From Variovorax sp. Sphag1AA (GTDB taxonomy: Bacteria; Pseudomonadota; Gammaproteobacteria; Burkholderiales; Burkholderiaceae_C), in contig NZ_JACHYC010000005.1 of assembly GCF_014192575.1 (NCBI RefSeq), forward strand, positions 310,001 through 374,000: DNA of 64,000 nucleotides, written 5' to 3'. How positions within the stretch are numbered: the first letter of the stretch is position 1; the number at the start of each line of letters is the position of its first letter. Below are positions 9,141-18,500 of the stretch, one piece after another. The notes beneath the pieces were generated by a model that had not been told where the DNA came from, did no database searches, and worked only from the letters and a program-made list of their open reading frames with translations. Made by a program: the position numbers and the translations under genes.

Positions 9141-9911
9141 ATGGCGAAATCTCGAGACCCGATCATGAGCCCCCTGCTGGCAACGAGCGACAAGTCCTTT
9201 TGGCACGGCTACACAGGCTTCTATGCAAGGCATTTTCCTAAAGAGATCAAAGGCTCAATACTCGAGTTCGGCGTTTTCAAAGGAAACTCGATTCGCTGGC
9301 TGCTGACCGAGTTTCCAAATGCAACGATATTCGGCGCCGACATTCTGCCCGTCCAACCAGAATGGCCCATAGACGCGCGCGTGACCTACATCGAAGTGGA
9401 TCAAGGCCACGAGGCGCAGGTCGCCGAACTCGTCCAAAACATCGACCACCTTGAGTTGATCATTGAAGATGGCTCGCACGTTCCTCTACACCAATCGACT
9501 TGCCTGAAGCACGGCATGTCAGCGCTGATGCCCGGCGGCACCTATGTGTTAGAGGACATTCACACCAGTCACCCCGCACATTCGCAATACAAAGACGAGT
9601 TCGGAAACACGCTCGGCCAGACGTCGCTTTCTGTCCTGCTAGGCGTTGAGCATCTTCTTCGACGCAATCAACCGGCCACGACCCGGGAAATCGACGCACT
9701 GGCAAACGGTAGCCACTTTTCAGTCGCCGATGTGTCCCAGCTTCTTGCGCAGATAGGATCGATAGAGGTCTACAAGCGCACAACGATGCCATCGTCGTGC
9801 TGGCGCTGCGGCTCCACGGCGTTCGACTATCACCGATTCAAGTGTGAGTGCGGAGTCGATCTCATGCACGAGGCTGACAGCATGACGATCGTCGTCAAGA
9901 AACGACGCTAG
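9141..9911 (+). CDS. Class I SAM methyltransferase with C-terminal zinc-ribbon-like motif
   Basis: A 256-residue protein. ILEFGVFKGNS (40-50) is the SAM-binding loop, IEDGSH (108-113) and LEDIH (137-141) are acidic blocks of the MycE/ElmMIII-like macrolide and sugar O-methyltransferases, where a metal site helps deprotonate the sugar hydroxyl. The C-terminal 40 residues are unusual: Cys220, Cys223, Cys235 and Cys237 form CX2C-X11-CXC, a likely zinc knuckle. A role as a sugar O-methyltransferase for the locus glycan is inference. Base composition is lower in G+C than the flanking housekeeping genes (28 of 60 bases at 9241-9300). An alternative start is MSPLLATS, eight codons in. Confidence 0.75.
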   Translation: MAKSRDPIMSPLLATSDKSFWHGYTGFYARHFPKEIKGSILEFGVFKGNSIRWLLTEFPNATIFGADILPVQPEWPIDARVTYIEVDQGHEAQVAELVQNIDHLELIIEDGSHVPLHQSTCLKHGMSALMPGGTYVLEDIHTSHPAHSQYKDEFGNTLGQTSLSVLLGVEHLLRRNQPATTREIDALANGSHFSVADVSQLLAQIGSIEVYKRTTMPSSCWRCGSTAFDYHRFKCECGVDLMHEADSMTIVVKKRR

Positions 9912-11100
9912 GCACCGGGCCTTTGGCCCGCAAAGCCAGCCCAAGCGCGGTCAGGATCGTCTTGCGTTGGTTCTGCCAAGCGAATCGCTGCAACGCGTCA
10001 CGCCTGGCTTCTTCAGCCATCAGGTTGTAAGCGCTCCACCCGTCCAGGGCTCGAAGGATCGTTTCGGCCCATTCGTGGGCCTTGGCCAGATAGCCGTTCT
10101 CGCCATCGCGGATCGCACGACGATAAGTAAAGCTCGGCGACGCAATACTTAGCGTCCCCACGCTCGCAGCCTCGAAGTACTTGAGCTCCGACTTGCAGTC
10201 CGTGAAAGCATTCGATTGCAGCGGCATGAGGTTGAATTCGACGCGAGCCAGCAGGCGCTGCAAGTTGACATAGTCGTGGAACGGCTGACGATGGATCCGG
10301 TCCGAAAACTTCTGCATCGAGGAACTGGTCTCGATGTACCCAACCACGGTCACATCTACATCCGCACGCTGACTCATCACCTCCACCAGCGCCGGCTCGA
10401 CGATGGCGTAGTCCAATCGATGTGACGGCGAGCCGCTGAAGTATCCGAGGCAAATCTTGCCGTCGTTGGCAAAGCCGCTCGACTGCTTTTGCTCGTACGC
10501 ACGTCCGGCCACGCCGAGTTGCTCTTGATTCATGAAGTTCGGAACGACATGGACCGGAAGGCGAGAAAAATCTGCGAGCCTGTCGGCGAGGAAGTCATTC
10601 GTCGTAATTGCGCCGTCACACATCTTCAGCGTCTGACCCATGCGAGAGATCATCGCAAACCAATCGTCCCAAACACTCGGATGGGTCAGGTCGAGACCCA
10701 GTGTGGCCATCACTAAGTGCGCATAGTCAGTATCGAAGACAAGGTCGTCAACATCGAACAGCACTCGCTTTCCACGAGCGCGGAACCGACTCACCAATCC
10801 GCTGATTTCGTGGCAGTAGCGCGATCGGCAGATGACCAGGACTTCCGCCGTATCAGCGATTTCATCGAAATACTCTCGATCCGCGAGGAAGAAGTAGCTC
10901 GCGCAGACATCGTCATCCGGGTCCGCGTTAAGGACTTGGGCCATGTTGTAGGCGCGGTAGCGGAACGTGCTGTTGTTCGGCTCCTCATAAAAGTACGCCA
11001 CGCCGACGTTGCGCCGCCGAAGCATCCGAAGACGCGACTCCAGCGGCTGTAGCCATGGGTCCGCATATGGGACAGGAGCAAGATCTAGAGCGAACATCAA
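9895..11100 (-). CDS. GT4-like glycosyltransferase
   Basis: A 401-residue GT-B fold protein. The N-terminal half has YFYEEPNNSTFRYRAYNM, a donor-independent block seen in glycosyltransferases paired with WsaF-type enzymes, and FDVDDLVFD. The C-terminal half has the Rossmann strand ICLGYFSGSPSH and the nucleotide-sugar block SELKYFEAASVGTLSIASP, although the classical EX7E is degenerate. Its ATG overlaps the stop of the upstream WsaF-like gene by four bases (11097-11100), so the two are translationally coupled. Its last 17 bases overlap the converging methyltransferase gene. Specificity is unknown. Confidence 0.8.
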   Translation of the reverse strand: MMFALDLAPVPYADPWLQPLESRLRMLRRRNVGVAYFYEEPNNSTFRYRAYNMAQVLNADPDDDVCASYFFLADREYFDEIADTAEVLVICRSRYCHEISGLVSRFRARGKRVLFDVDDLVFDTDYAHLVMATLGLDLTHPSVWDDWFAMISRMGQTLKMCDGAITTNDFLADRLADFSRLPVHVVPNFMNQEQLGVAGRAYEQKQSSGFANDGKICLGYFSGSPSHRLDYAIVEPALVEVMSQRADVDVTVVGYIETSSSMQKFSDRIHRQPFHDYVNLQRLLARVEFNLMPLQSNAFTDCKSELKYFEAASVGTLSIASPSFTYRRAIRDGENGYLAKAHEWAETILRALDGWSAYNLMAEEARRDALQRFAWQNQRKTILTALGLALRAKGPVPSVVS

Positions 11101-12416
11101 TCCTCGGCCGTCAATGAAGCGATGATGCTCTCGAACGAATCAGCCCAATCGGCACTCAGTCGGTTCGCCTGGAAATTGCGCTCTCGAGCCTCGTCGTCCT
11201 CCGCTAGTAGAACGCCTGTACGAATTGCGTCCACCAACGCATCAGGCTGAAGTTCGGAGCACAGGATGTTGGGCGAATACCCCGCCAACGAGATCTTGTT
11301 GGCAAATTTGTTGGTCACAACGACGGCGCCGCTCGCAGCAAGATCAAGTGGCGGGTAGCTCGGATGAGGCGTGTACATCAGGCTTAGGCCTAGATCAATC
11401 GAACCGACAAGGTCCGCATACGCCTGCCACTGGAGCCCCTCGCATCGGACCGGCTCGTACCCGCTACTGCCGACGCTAACCGGAGGAATGTCCTTTCCGA
11501 CCAAGAATATCTCCCAGTGATCCAGATCAAGAATGCCCTCATTTACAGCGCGATCGATGGCGGCGAGACCGACATGGAACAAGTTCCGAGAGTTGTGCGG
11601 ACGAGCATAGTAGAAGAAGCGTCGCTTTCCGCCGGCGCGTGTTCGTCGATGGAATAGCGAAGGCGGAAACGCTGGTTCGAACCATTGGCCCGTGCGCTTC
11701 AAGTGCTCAAGACCGCTGGAGATCAGATGGTCGTAGAGGAGCTTGGTATTCACAAGAAAGCGGATCGACTCATTGCGAAGAACCTGCTCGCACTGAAAGC
11801 GATCCTCACCAAACGGATAGAACATCCGCTCGTCCTCTTGGAGGAGATAGAGGATTGAGTGGGAGGGGATACCACTCAAGCTTGCTGCCGTGGTCCACCA
11901 CGAGGTCGTGATGAAGATATCCTCTGAATGGATGTCTAGTGGTGGTCCGGCGTCGTCGGGGCTTACCCCCCCTTCCGGCACATACGCAAACTGGATCTCG
12001 TGCAGCAAATCGATGCCGTACGCTCGCAGGATCTGACCAGCATTTTCGGGCGACGGCCGCTCGGTCCGTGTAACGATGCGAAGAGTCGCATTCATCCGGT
12101 TAGCAAGACGGGCTGCCAACAACAGACCAGTACCCACCCCGCCGAATAGACTGCTTGGTCCAATGCTGTCCGTGATCAGGCTGACACGACGAAGCGATGG
12201 CTTGGGGATGAAGTAGGTGGGAATGGGCCGAAGCGCCGGAAACCGCTTGCTGATCATGCGTGCGACTGAAACACGTGCATCTGCCGCGTCGTCTAGCGGA
12301 TTGAACAGCGGGCGGCCGGCAATCGCGTTGCCAGCCTTGACTCGAAGGAGACGAATTACGGCGGCGGTCCCCTGGTCCCGCCAAAACGACACAAACCGAC
12401 GGGCTCGGATATTCAT
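11097..12416 (-). CDS. WsaF-like rhamnosyltransferase
   Basis: A 439-residue GT-B protein resembling WsaF of Geobacillus S-layer glycan synthesis, a transferase that forms rhamnose linkages. Supporting blocks are LITDSIGPSSLFGGVGTG, where the first domain starts, FITTSWWTTAAS, YLLQEDERMFYPFG, and FFYYARPHNSRNLF, which opens the donor-binding domain. LSLMYTPHPSYPPLDLAASGAVVVTN carries the nucleotide-sugar site. The start MNIRARRF at 12416 is preceded by AGAAGG at about ten bases. A longer frame to 12569 would run into the divergent manC start. With dTDP-rhamnose made in this locus, L-rhamnose is a natural donor, but this is inference. Confidence 0.78.
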   Translation of the reverse strand: MNIRARRFVSFWRDQGTAAVIRLLRVKAGNAIAGRPLFNPLDDAADARVSVARMISKRFPALRPIPTYFIPKPSLRRVSLITDSIGPSSLFGGVGTGLLLAARLANRMNATLRIVTRTERPSPENAGQILRAYGIDLLHEIQFAYVPEGGVSPDDAGPPLDIHSEDIFITTSWWTTAASLSGIPSHSILYLLQEDERMFYPFGEDRFQCEQVLRNESIRFLVNTKLLYDHLISSGLEHLKRTGQWFEPAFPPSLFHRRTRAGGKRRFFYYARPHNSRNLFHVGLAAIDRAVNEGILDLDHWEIFLVGKDIPPVSVGSSGYEPVRCEGLQWQAYADLVGSIDLGLSLMYTPHPSYPPLDLAASGAVVVTNKFANKISLAGYSPNILCSELQPDALVDAIRTGVLLAEDDEARERNFQANRLSADWADSFESIIASLTAED

Positions 12417-12569
12417 CTCTGCTTTACCTTCTGTTGTTCTAAGGTCCGACTCGAATGGCTGTTGCCCCTCCCGCCCGGACTGTGGGAGCCAAATTATCCA
12501 CGGAACATGCGCGGGATCGGTGCTTTCCCTCACCTCGTAAAATCGCGCCTCCCTCAGCAAAGGATACAC
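12417..12569. promoter_or_regulatory. Divergent intergenic region between wsaF-like gene and manC
   Basis: These 153 bases separate two divergent operons and must hold both promoters. A TAAAAT hexamer at 12538-12543 is a fair -10 box for manC, but no good -35 is visible at the normal spacing. AGCAAAGGA just before ATG 12570 is the manC ribosome site. No operator-like repeat stands out. Confidence 0.35.
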
Positions 12570-13988
12570 ATGCGATTGCTCTCAGTCGTGCTCTCGGGCG
12601 GAGCAGGTTCGAGGCTCTGGCCGCTTTCCAGACAAGCGTTTCCGAAACCGTTCATGAAGCTCGGCGGCTCGACCCTGCTGCAAAAGGCCGTGGAGCGGGG
12701 GCAAGCGTGCGGGATCGGCGACGTCATGATCGTCACCAACAAGGACTACGTCTTCCTGACAAAAGACGTGTTAAAGCAGATCGCTGATCCGCCCCAGGCG
12801 ACACTACTTCTGGAGCCCAAGGGACGCAATACAGCTCCAGCCATCATCCTTGCGGCACTTCAATGTCAACGCCAGATTGGCGGAGATACCGTCATGCTGG
12901 TGCTGTCTGCAGATCACCTAGTCCCTGACGTCGAGGCGTTCGTCGCAAGCGCCAGCCAAGCGTTCCGGCTTGCGTCGCAAGGAGCTTTGGTGGTGTTCGG
13001 CGTCACCCCAACCAGCCCGGACACCGGCTACGGCTATGTGGAAGTAGCAAACGCTTCAAGAGAAAGCCAACCCGTTCGACGCTTCATTGAGAAGCCGGAC
13101 CTTCAGACCGCGCAAGACTTTCTTGCAACTGGCCGCTACTACTGGAACAGCGGCATGTTTTGCTTCACGGCGGATGCGATCATCGCCGCATTCGACACAC
13201 ACGCGCCCGACGTTCTAGCCGCTGCCCGGCGCGCCATGGACACGTCAAGAATGGTGGACGAAGCTATACAGTTCGATGCCCACACGTTTGGGCTTCAGCC
13301 GGACATAAGCATCGACTATGCCGTGATGGAGCGCGCCGACAACGTGCAGGTGGTTCCTGCGAAATTCGCCTGGTCGGATGTGGGCACTTGGCCCTCAGTG
13401 GCGAAAGCGCATCCTTCTGACTCGAGCGGAAATACGATGCCGCCGGATTCCGTGGCCATCGACACGACCGGCACCCACGCCCACGTGGAAAGCCACGGTC
13501 CCAAGCTGGTGGCCACGTTGGGGATACACGACCTTGTCATCGTGGACACACCAGATGCTCTGCTTGTGGCGCACAAGAGCAGCGCTCAAGACGTCAAGAA
13601 GATCATCGAGGCGTTGAAGGCTAGGAATCACGAGGCGATCAATCTCCCCGCAACGGTTCACCGACCTTGGGGAACCTATGCATCACTCAAAGAAGAACAC
13701 GGCTACAAGGTGAAACGCATCACCGTGAAGCCGGGACAATCGCTCTCGCTCCAATACCACCATCACAGGGCCGAGCACTGGGTGGTCGTCCAAGGCGCGG
13801 CGATGGTCCAAATCGGAGATGCGGAGTATCAGACCATGCCAGGCGAGTACCGGTACATACCCTTGAAAGAAAAACATCGCCTTACGAACATCGGTGAGGA
13901 CGAACTTGTCCTGGTCGAAGTTCAATGCGGCACTTACCTCGGTGAAGACGACATCGTTCGCCTCGCAGACACATACGGACGCGCATGA
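12570..13988 (+). CDS. manC: Mannose-1-phosphate guanylyltransferase / mannose-6-phosphate isomerase
   Basis: A 472-residue two-domain enzyme of the type II PMI-GMP family. The nucleotidyltransferase domain opens with LSGGAGSRLWPLSR (8-21) and the PKPF lysine block, and contains FIEKPDLQTAQDF and YYWNSGMF. The C-terminal cupin has HRPWGTYASL, the metal-binding QYHHHRAEHW and PGEYRYIPLKEKHRL. It converts fructose-6-P to mannose-6-P and mannose-1-P to GDP-mannose; the mutase joining these steps (ManB) is not in the window. The start at 12570 gives the usual length; the frame extends upstream without homology. It overlaps the exporter permease by four bases. Confidence 0.95.
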   Translation: MRLLSVVLSGGAGSRLWPLSRQAFPKPFMKLGGSTLLQKAVERGQACGIGDVMIVTNKDYVFLTKDVLKQIADPPQATLLLEPKGRNTAPAIILAALQCQRQIGGDTVMLVLSADHLVPDVEAFVASASQAFRLASQGALVVFGVTPTSPDTGYGYVEVANASRESQPVRRFIEKPDLQTAQDFLATGRYYWNSGMFCFTADAIIAAFDTHAPDVLAAARRAMDTSRMVDEAIQFDAHTFGLQPDISIDYAVMERADNVQVVPAKFAWSDVGTWPSVAKAHPSDSSGNTMPPDSVAIDTTGTHAHVESHGPKLVATLGIHDLVIVDTPDALLVAHKSSAQDVKKIIEALKARNHEAINLPATVHRPWGTYASLKEEHGYKVKRITVKPGQSLSLQYHHHRAEHWVVVQGAAMVQIGDAEYQTMPGEYRYIPLKEKHRLTNIGEDELVLVEVQCGTYLGEDDIVRLADTYGRA

Positions 13989-14788
13989 GCCAAGCACATT
14001 CCAATTTACATCGCACTCCTTGGTCCGACTGGTGGGAAGGCACTCGACGAACCGACATCTGGTGGACCCTCGCTTGGTTCGACATCATCCTGCGCTATCG
14101 ACGCTCAATGCTGGGGCCGTTGTGGCTCACGCTGAGTATGGGAGCGATGATTGGCGGCATGGGGCCTTTGTATAGCTCCCTGTTCGGCACGGAGCTGTCC
14201 AAATTCTTCCCCCACTTGGCACTCGGCATCATCTTCTGGGGGCTTTTTTCGAGCATTGTGACCGACGCTTGCAGTGCGTTCATCGGGTCATCGAACTATC
14301 TGAAACAAGGCTATTTTCCCATTAGTCTTTTCGTCTGGAGGGCAATGGCGCGGAATCTCATCCAGTTTGCGCATCATATTGTGCTCTATGTGCCAGTAGC
14401 AATTTGGGCGGGAATTACACTATCCTGGTCATCGCTGCTTTTTATTCCAGCATTCCTCCTTGTCCTGGTCAACGCGCAGGCGCTAGGACTTGCCTTGGGT
14501 CTAGTTTGCACCCGATTTCGAGACGTCACGCAGATCGTCACGAGCGTGATGCAGATGCTGATGTTCTTGACGCCGGTTTTCTGGCTGCCGGAAAACCTGC
14601 CTGGACGTGCCAAATACATTCTCTGGAATCCATTTGCGCAAATGCTCGATTTGCTGCGTACGCCTCTCATGGGGGGGATCGCTGAAATGCACAATTGGTG
14701 GGGCATGTTGGCGTGGACGGCGCTGAGCCTAGTTATATCCAGCTTCCTTTTTGCAAAATACCGCAGACGCGTCGTCTATTGGCTCTAA
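13985..14788 (+). CDS. wzm: Polysaccharide ABC exporter permease (Wzm)
   Basis: A 267-residue ABC-2 type permease with six predicted membrane helices and an N-terminal amphipathic stretch containing DIILRYRRSMLGPLW, the cytoplasmic coupling block of Wzm/KpsM/TagG proteins. It would form the inner-membrane channel that exports lipid-linked polysaccharide. The ATG lies in the ATGA overlap with manC, and the ATPase gene follows after five bases. Together they indicate ABC-dependent rather than Wzx/Wzy-dependent export. No wzx or wzy was seen in the window. Confidence 0.9.
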   Translation: MSQAHSNLHRTPWSDWWEGTRRTDIWWTLAWFDIILRYRRSMLGPLWLTLSMGAMIGGMGPLYSSLFGTELSKFFPHLALGIIFWGLFSSIVTDACSAFIGSSNYLKQGYFPISLFVWRAMARNLIQFAHHIVLYVPVAIWAGITLSWSSLLFIPAFLLVLVNAQALGLALGLVCTRFRDVTQIVTSVMQMLMFLTPVFWLPENLPGRAKYILWNPFAQMLDLLRTPLMGGIAEMHNWWGMLAWTALSLVISSFLFAKYRRRVVYWL

Positions 14789-14793
14789 GACAT

Positions 14794-15495
14794 ATGGCAT
14801 TCATCTCCCTAAAGAACGTCTCTGTCAACTTCCCTATCTACGGGGCAGGTGCAGCATCGTTCAAGAAAACCCTTGCCGCTTCCGTGACGGGCGGACGGTT
14901 TGGCAAGGAAACCGGTGTCAACGTCGTTCAAGCACTCAGCAATATCAATCTGGAGCTTCGGAGCGGCGATCGGCTCGGCCTTGTTGGACACAATGGCGCC
15001 GGCAAGTCAACATTGTTGCGGACACTCGCTGGCGTCTACGAGCCGTCCTCCGGCGACTTCGCGCGACAGGGCACGGTCTCGAGCTTGATCGATCCAGCCC
15101 TGGGAATTGAAGCCGATGCCACGGGAATCGAGAACATCATGCTCCGCGGGTTGGTTATGGGAATGAGCAAGAAGCAGATCGACGAACTCACTCCTGCGGT
15201 CTGCGAGTTCAGCGGTCTCGGCGAATACGTGTATATGCCGGTAAGAACTTACTCCACCGGCATGCTGATGCGGCTCGCGTTCTCCATTTCGACCAGCATC
15301 CAGGCCGACATCCTGCTTATGGACGAATGGCTCTCGGTCGGCGACGCTGAGTTCACCGAGAAAGCCGAGATCCGGATGCGGGAAGTTGTCTCCAAATCGG
15401 GCATTCTTGTCCTCGCTTCACACTCCCCAGAACTCATCGCCAAGGAGTGCAATCGCGTCATTCATCTCGAACACGGCCGGATCGTTGAACAGTAG
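14794..15495 (+). CDS. wzt: Polysaccharide ABC exporter ATPase (Wzt), short form
   Basis: A 233-residue ATPase partner of Wzm. Walker A is GHNGAGKST (65-73), the signature is YSTGM (153-157) and Walker B with its switch is ILLMDEWLSVGD (173-184), typical of O-antigen and teichoic-acid exporters. The N-terminal 25-residue extension before the core (FPIYGAGAASFKK) is the gate helix region of Wzt. The protein stops soon after the H-loop (ASHS) and has no C-terminal beta-sandwich that in E. coli O9a Wzt binds the methylated chain end. The start at 14794 is chosen over the longer frame, which runs inside wzm. Confidence 0.92.
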   Translation: MAFISLKNVSVNFPIYGAGAASFKKTLAASVTGGRFGKETGVNVVQALSNINLELRSGDRLGLVGHNGAGKSTLLRTLAGVYEPSSGDFARQGTVSSLIDPALGIEADATGIENIMLRGLVMGMSKKQIDELTPAVCEFSGLGEYVYMPVRTYSTGMLMRLAFSISTSIQADILLMDEWLSVGDAEFTEKAEIRMREVVSKSGILVLASHSPELIAKECNRVIHLEHGRIVEQ

Positions 15496-15591
15496 CGAAT
15501 TTATGCTCGCCCGCTACTGATCGCGGGCCGCTCTGGTCGAAATTTGTAGCGCCTATCGCACGCGACCCTGTGCGAGGCTTGAGTCATATTC

Positions 15592-18500
15592 ATGCAACCT
15601 AGATCCCCCTCCATGCCTCGTCCTCCCCTCTCCGCAGTTGTCATCTCTTACAACAGGGTCGACACCATTCGGGCGTGCTTGACGGCGCTTGCCTTCGCGG
15701 ACGAGTTGATCGTGGTCGACAAGTCCTCTGACGATGGGACTGCCGCAATCGCGTCTGAAATTGCAGACAAGGTCTACGTCGCACCATGGTCGCCGGTCGT
15801 AGAAGAAACTCGCGCCTTCGCGATCGCTCGCTGCACTCATGATTGGATCCTGTGCCTGGACGACGACGAGTGTCTAAGCGTCGAGGCGATTAGATTCATC
15901 CAGCAGGAGCTCGACGCACCTCGGGCAGACACCTATTTTCTGCCGCAGCGGCACTACATCTGCGGAGTACATGACGAGGCAGCCTACTACTGGCCCGACG
16001 AGCAGGCTAGGTTCTTCCGTAGGGGAGCCGTCGATTTTCAGCCCACAGTGCACGGCGGCACGATCTTCAAGTCCACTAAGGTTTACCGGATCCCGCCGGA
16101 CGATGGGGTCTGCATCCACCATCTGTCGCATCGCAATGTGCATCACTGGATTGAAAAGACCAATCGATACACATCACAACCCGATCGCATTCGGCCCGAA
16201 CCATCGCCGCTTTCAATTGCCCCGGCAGCCAAGAGCGCAATCGATCTGTGGCTGGGTCGCACAAAGAGCGGTCCGACGGACGGCTACCCCGAGGCGATGG
16301 CAGTGCTGCGAGCCATCTACGACATAGTCGATCGACTGAAAATCTGGGAGGCCGATCACGGACTAGGAACTGCTGAGCTTCTGCAGCAAAAGAGCGACGA
16401 ACTGATTCGCGCTTATTCCAACGAATTCCGAGACCTGCCGCGCGCCAAAGCGCGGTTGCAACGATCTCCAACGGAGTTCGTGCAAGAAGTGAATATCGCG
16501 TCCGATCAAACTGCGCGGGAAGGAACGCAGGACGTCACAAGCTTGCGAGATGCGCTGCGCCAAGTAGTCGCCATGGCCGAACTGGCCGATAAAAACGCCC
16601 ATCAGGCCCAAGCGGACCTGCGCGAGCTTCTCGACGCCAATCGCAAGTATCACGAGATGGATTCGGCTCGCCTCCACTCCGAACAGACTGAATTGCGCGA
16701 GCAGTTGCTCAAGATGGAGATCTTGTTAGCGACCGAAGGCGAACGACTAGCGAATCTAAAGGCGGAGCAGCTCACGATTCTCAATCAAGCTCAGCATATC
16801 GAGGCAGTCAACGCGATCTTGAATGAGCGATTGGGCGCTCACCAACGGTCGCTGAGCTGGCGCGTCACAGCGCCGGCGCGCGCACTCTCAGCACGTCATC
16901 CCGGTGTTCTCTCCGCCTTGAGACAGTTCTCTGCAGCGCATCCGACGATTCGTCGCACTCTCGGCCGCGGAGTGCGTTTGATCAAACGATCGATCCTTCC
17001 CTCTTCGCCGGTTGCGGAGCAGGCGCCAACCTCCGCGCCAGCAACTGAACAGGCGCTTGAACAAACCGTTGAGCGTCCCATCGATGTGAGCCAGGCTCGA
17101 GTATGGTTCTATGTGGGGGACACGCTCGAGTGGCTGATGCATCACGACCATCTCACGGGCGTCGGCAAGGTTTCGACAGAGCTCTTCGCGTCTAACCTAC
17201 TCAGGGGAACGGAGGCGCTGCCAGCATGCACCCTCGGCGAGTCGGATTCCGGCCTAATCGCCGTGGGGCAGACGCAGGTAGCCGCCTTGAGCAGCCATTC
17301 GCTTACGAGCGATGGGAAGCGCTTCATGGAAAACTTGCGCTCCACCCCTGCAATGTTGCGTGCGCCGAGGCGCGGTGATCACATCTTCTTCTCAGGTGCC
17401 GTGTGGGGGCCAAGCTACAGCGCCCTCTTCGAAAAGCTGAATGCCAACGGCATCAGCTTCAGCGTCTTGATCCACGACATCATCCCAATCGAAAGGCCCG
17501 ACCTAGTAGGGCCGGAGTATGAGCAGCTCTTCCGAGACTGGCTGAAAGTCGCAGTCGCGCGAGCCGAGCGTCTGTTCGTGTCGAATCATTTTGTCGAGAC
17601 CCAACTCTCCAGGTGGACGGTGATTGCCGGCATCGAGCGACCACTTCGTATTCACCCGATCATGTTTGGGATGGACAAACCCAAGGACCTGAATAAGACA
17701 GAAACAACACCGGGAGCACTGGACAAGGTCGACCTTTCGCGCTTCGTTCTGTGTGTAGGAACGATTGACAAGCGCAAGAACCAGCGCCTTGCCTGTGAGG
17801 CTTGGGCAAGACTCGCGAAGGAATTCAGGAACGAGCTTCCTCAACTGGTGCTTGTCGGTCGGGCAGACCTTGATGTCGGTGAAATCAGTGCCGAAGTGCG
17901 CGAGCTGATTTCGCAAGACAAGATCCTCGTGCTCTCCGGTATCGACGATGCCTCGCTCGCACAGCTCTACAGTGAGTGCCTTTTCACGGTGTTTCCTTCT
18001 GTCAGCGAGGGCTATGGGCTTCCTGTTGCCGAAAGTCTCGCGTACGGGAAGCTGTGCATCTGCGCCAATCTCGAGCCCTTAAAGGAGCATGCCGGCGCGC
18101 TGCCGTGGTATTTCGTCTCAAATGACCTTGAAGACGCATGCGCTCGGATCCGAGAGGCCATCGCCGACCACGAGGCTCGATCGAAGGCGGAGGACCGAAT
18201 TGCGAAGGAGTTCGTCCGACCAACTTGGGAAGTCACTCTGAAAGCGGTGACTGAATCGCTGAATGGTGTCCTGGGAACCGTTCCAAGGTCATGCGAACAA
18301 GCTAACTTCCCCATCGCACTCACGGTTCCGGAATCGGACATTTTGGCCAATGCTCGACGCTGGTGCACGTTCGAATCGCCCGAGGTTTCGATCTTGATCG
18401 TTAACTGGAACGCCGCACCGCTCACGCGGGCTTGTCTGCGCCATATCTGGGCAAACACGACAGATGTGTCATACGAAATCATCGTCGCGGACAACGGAAG

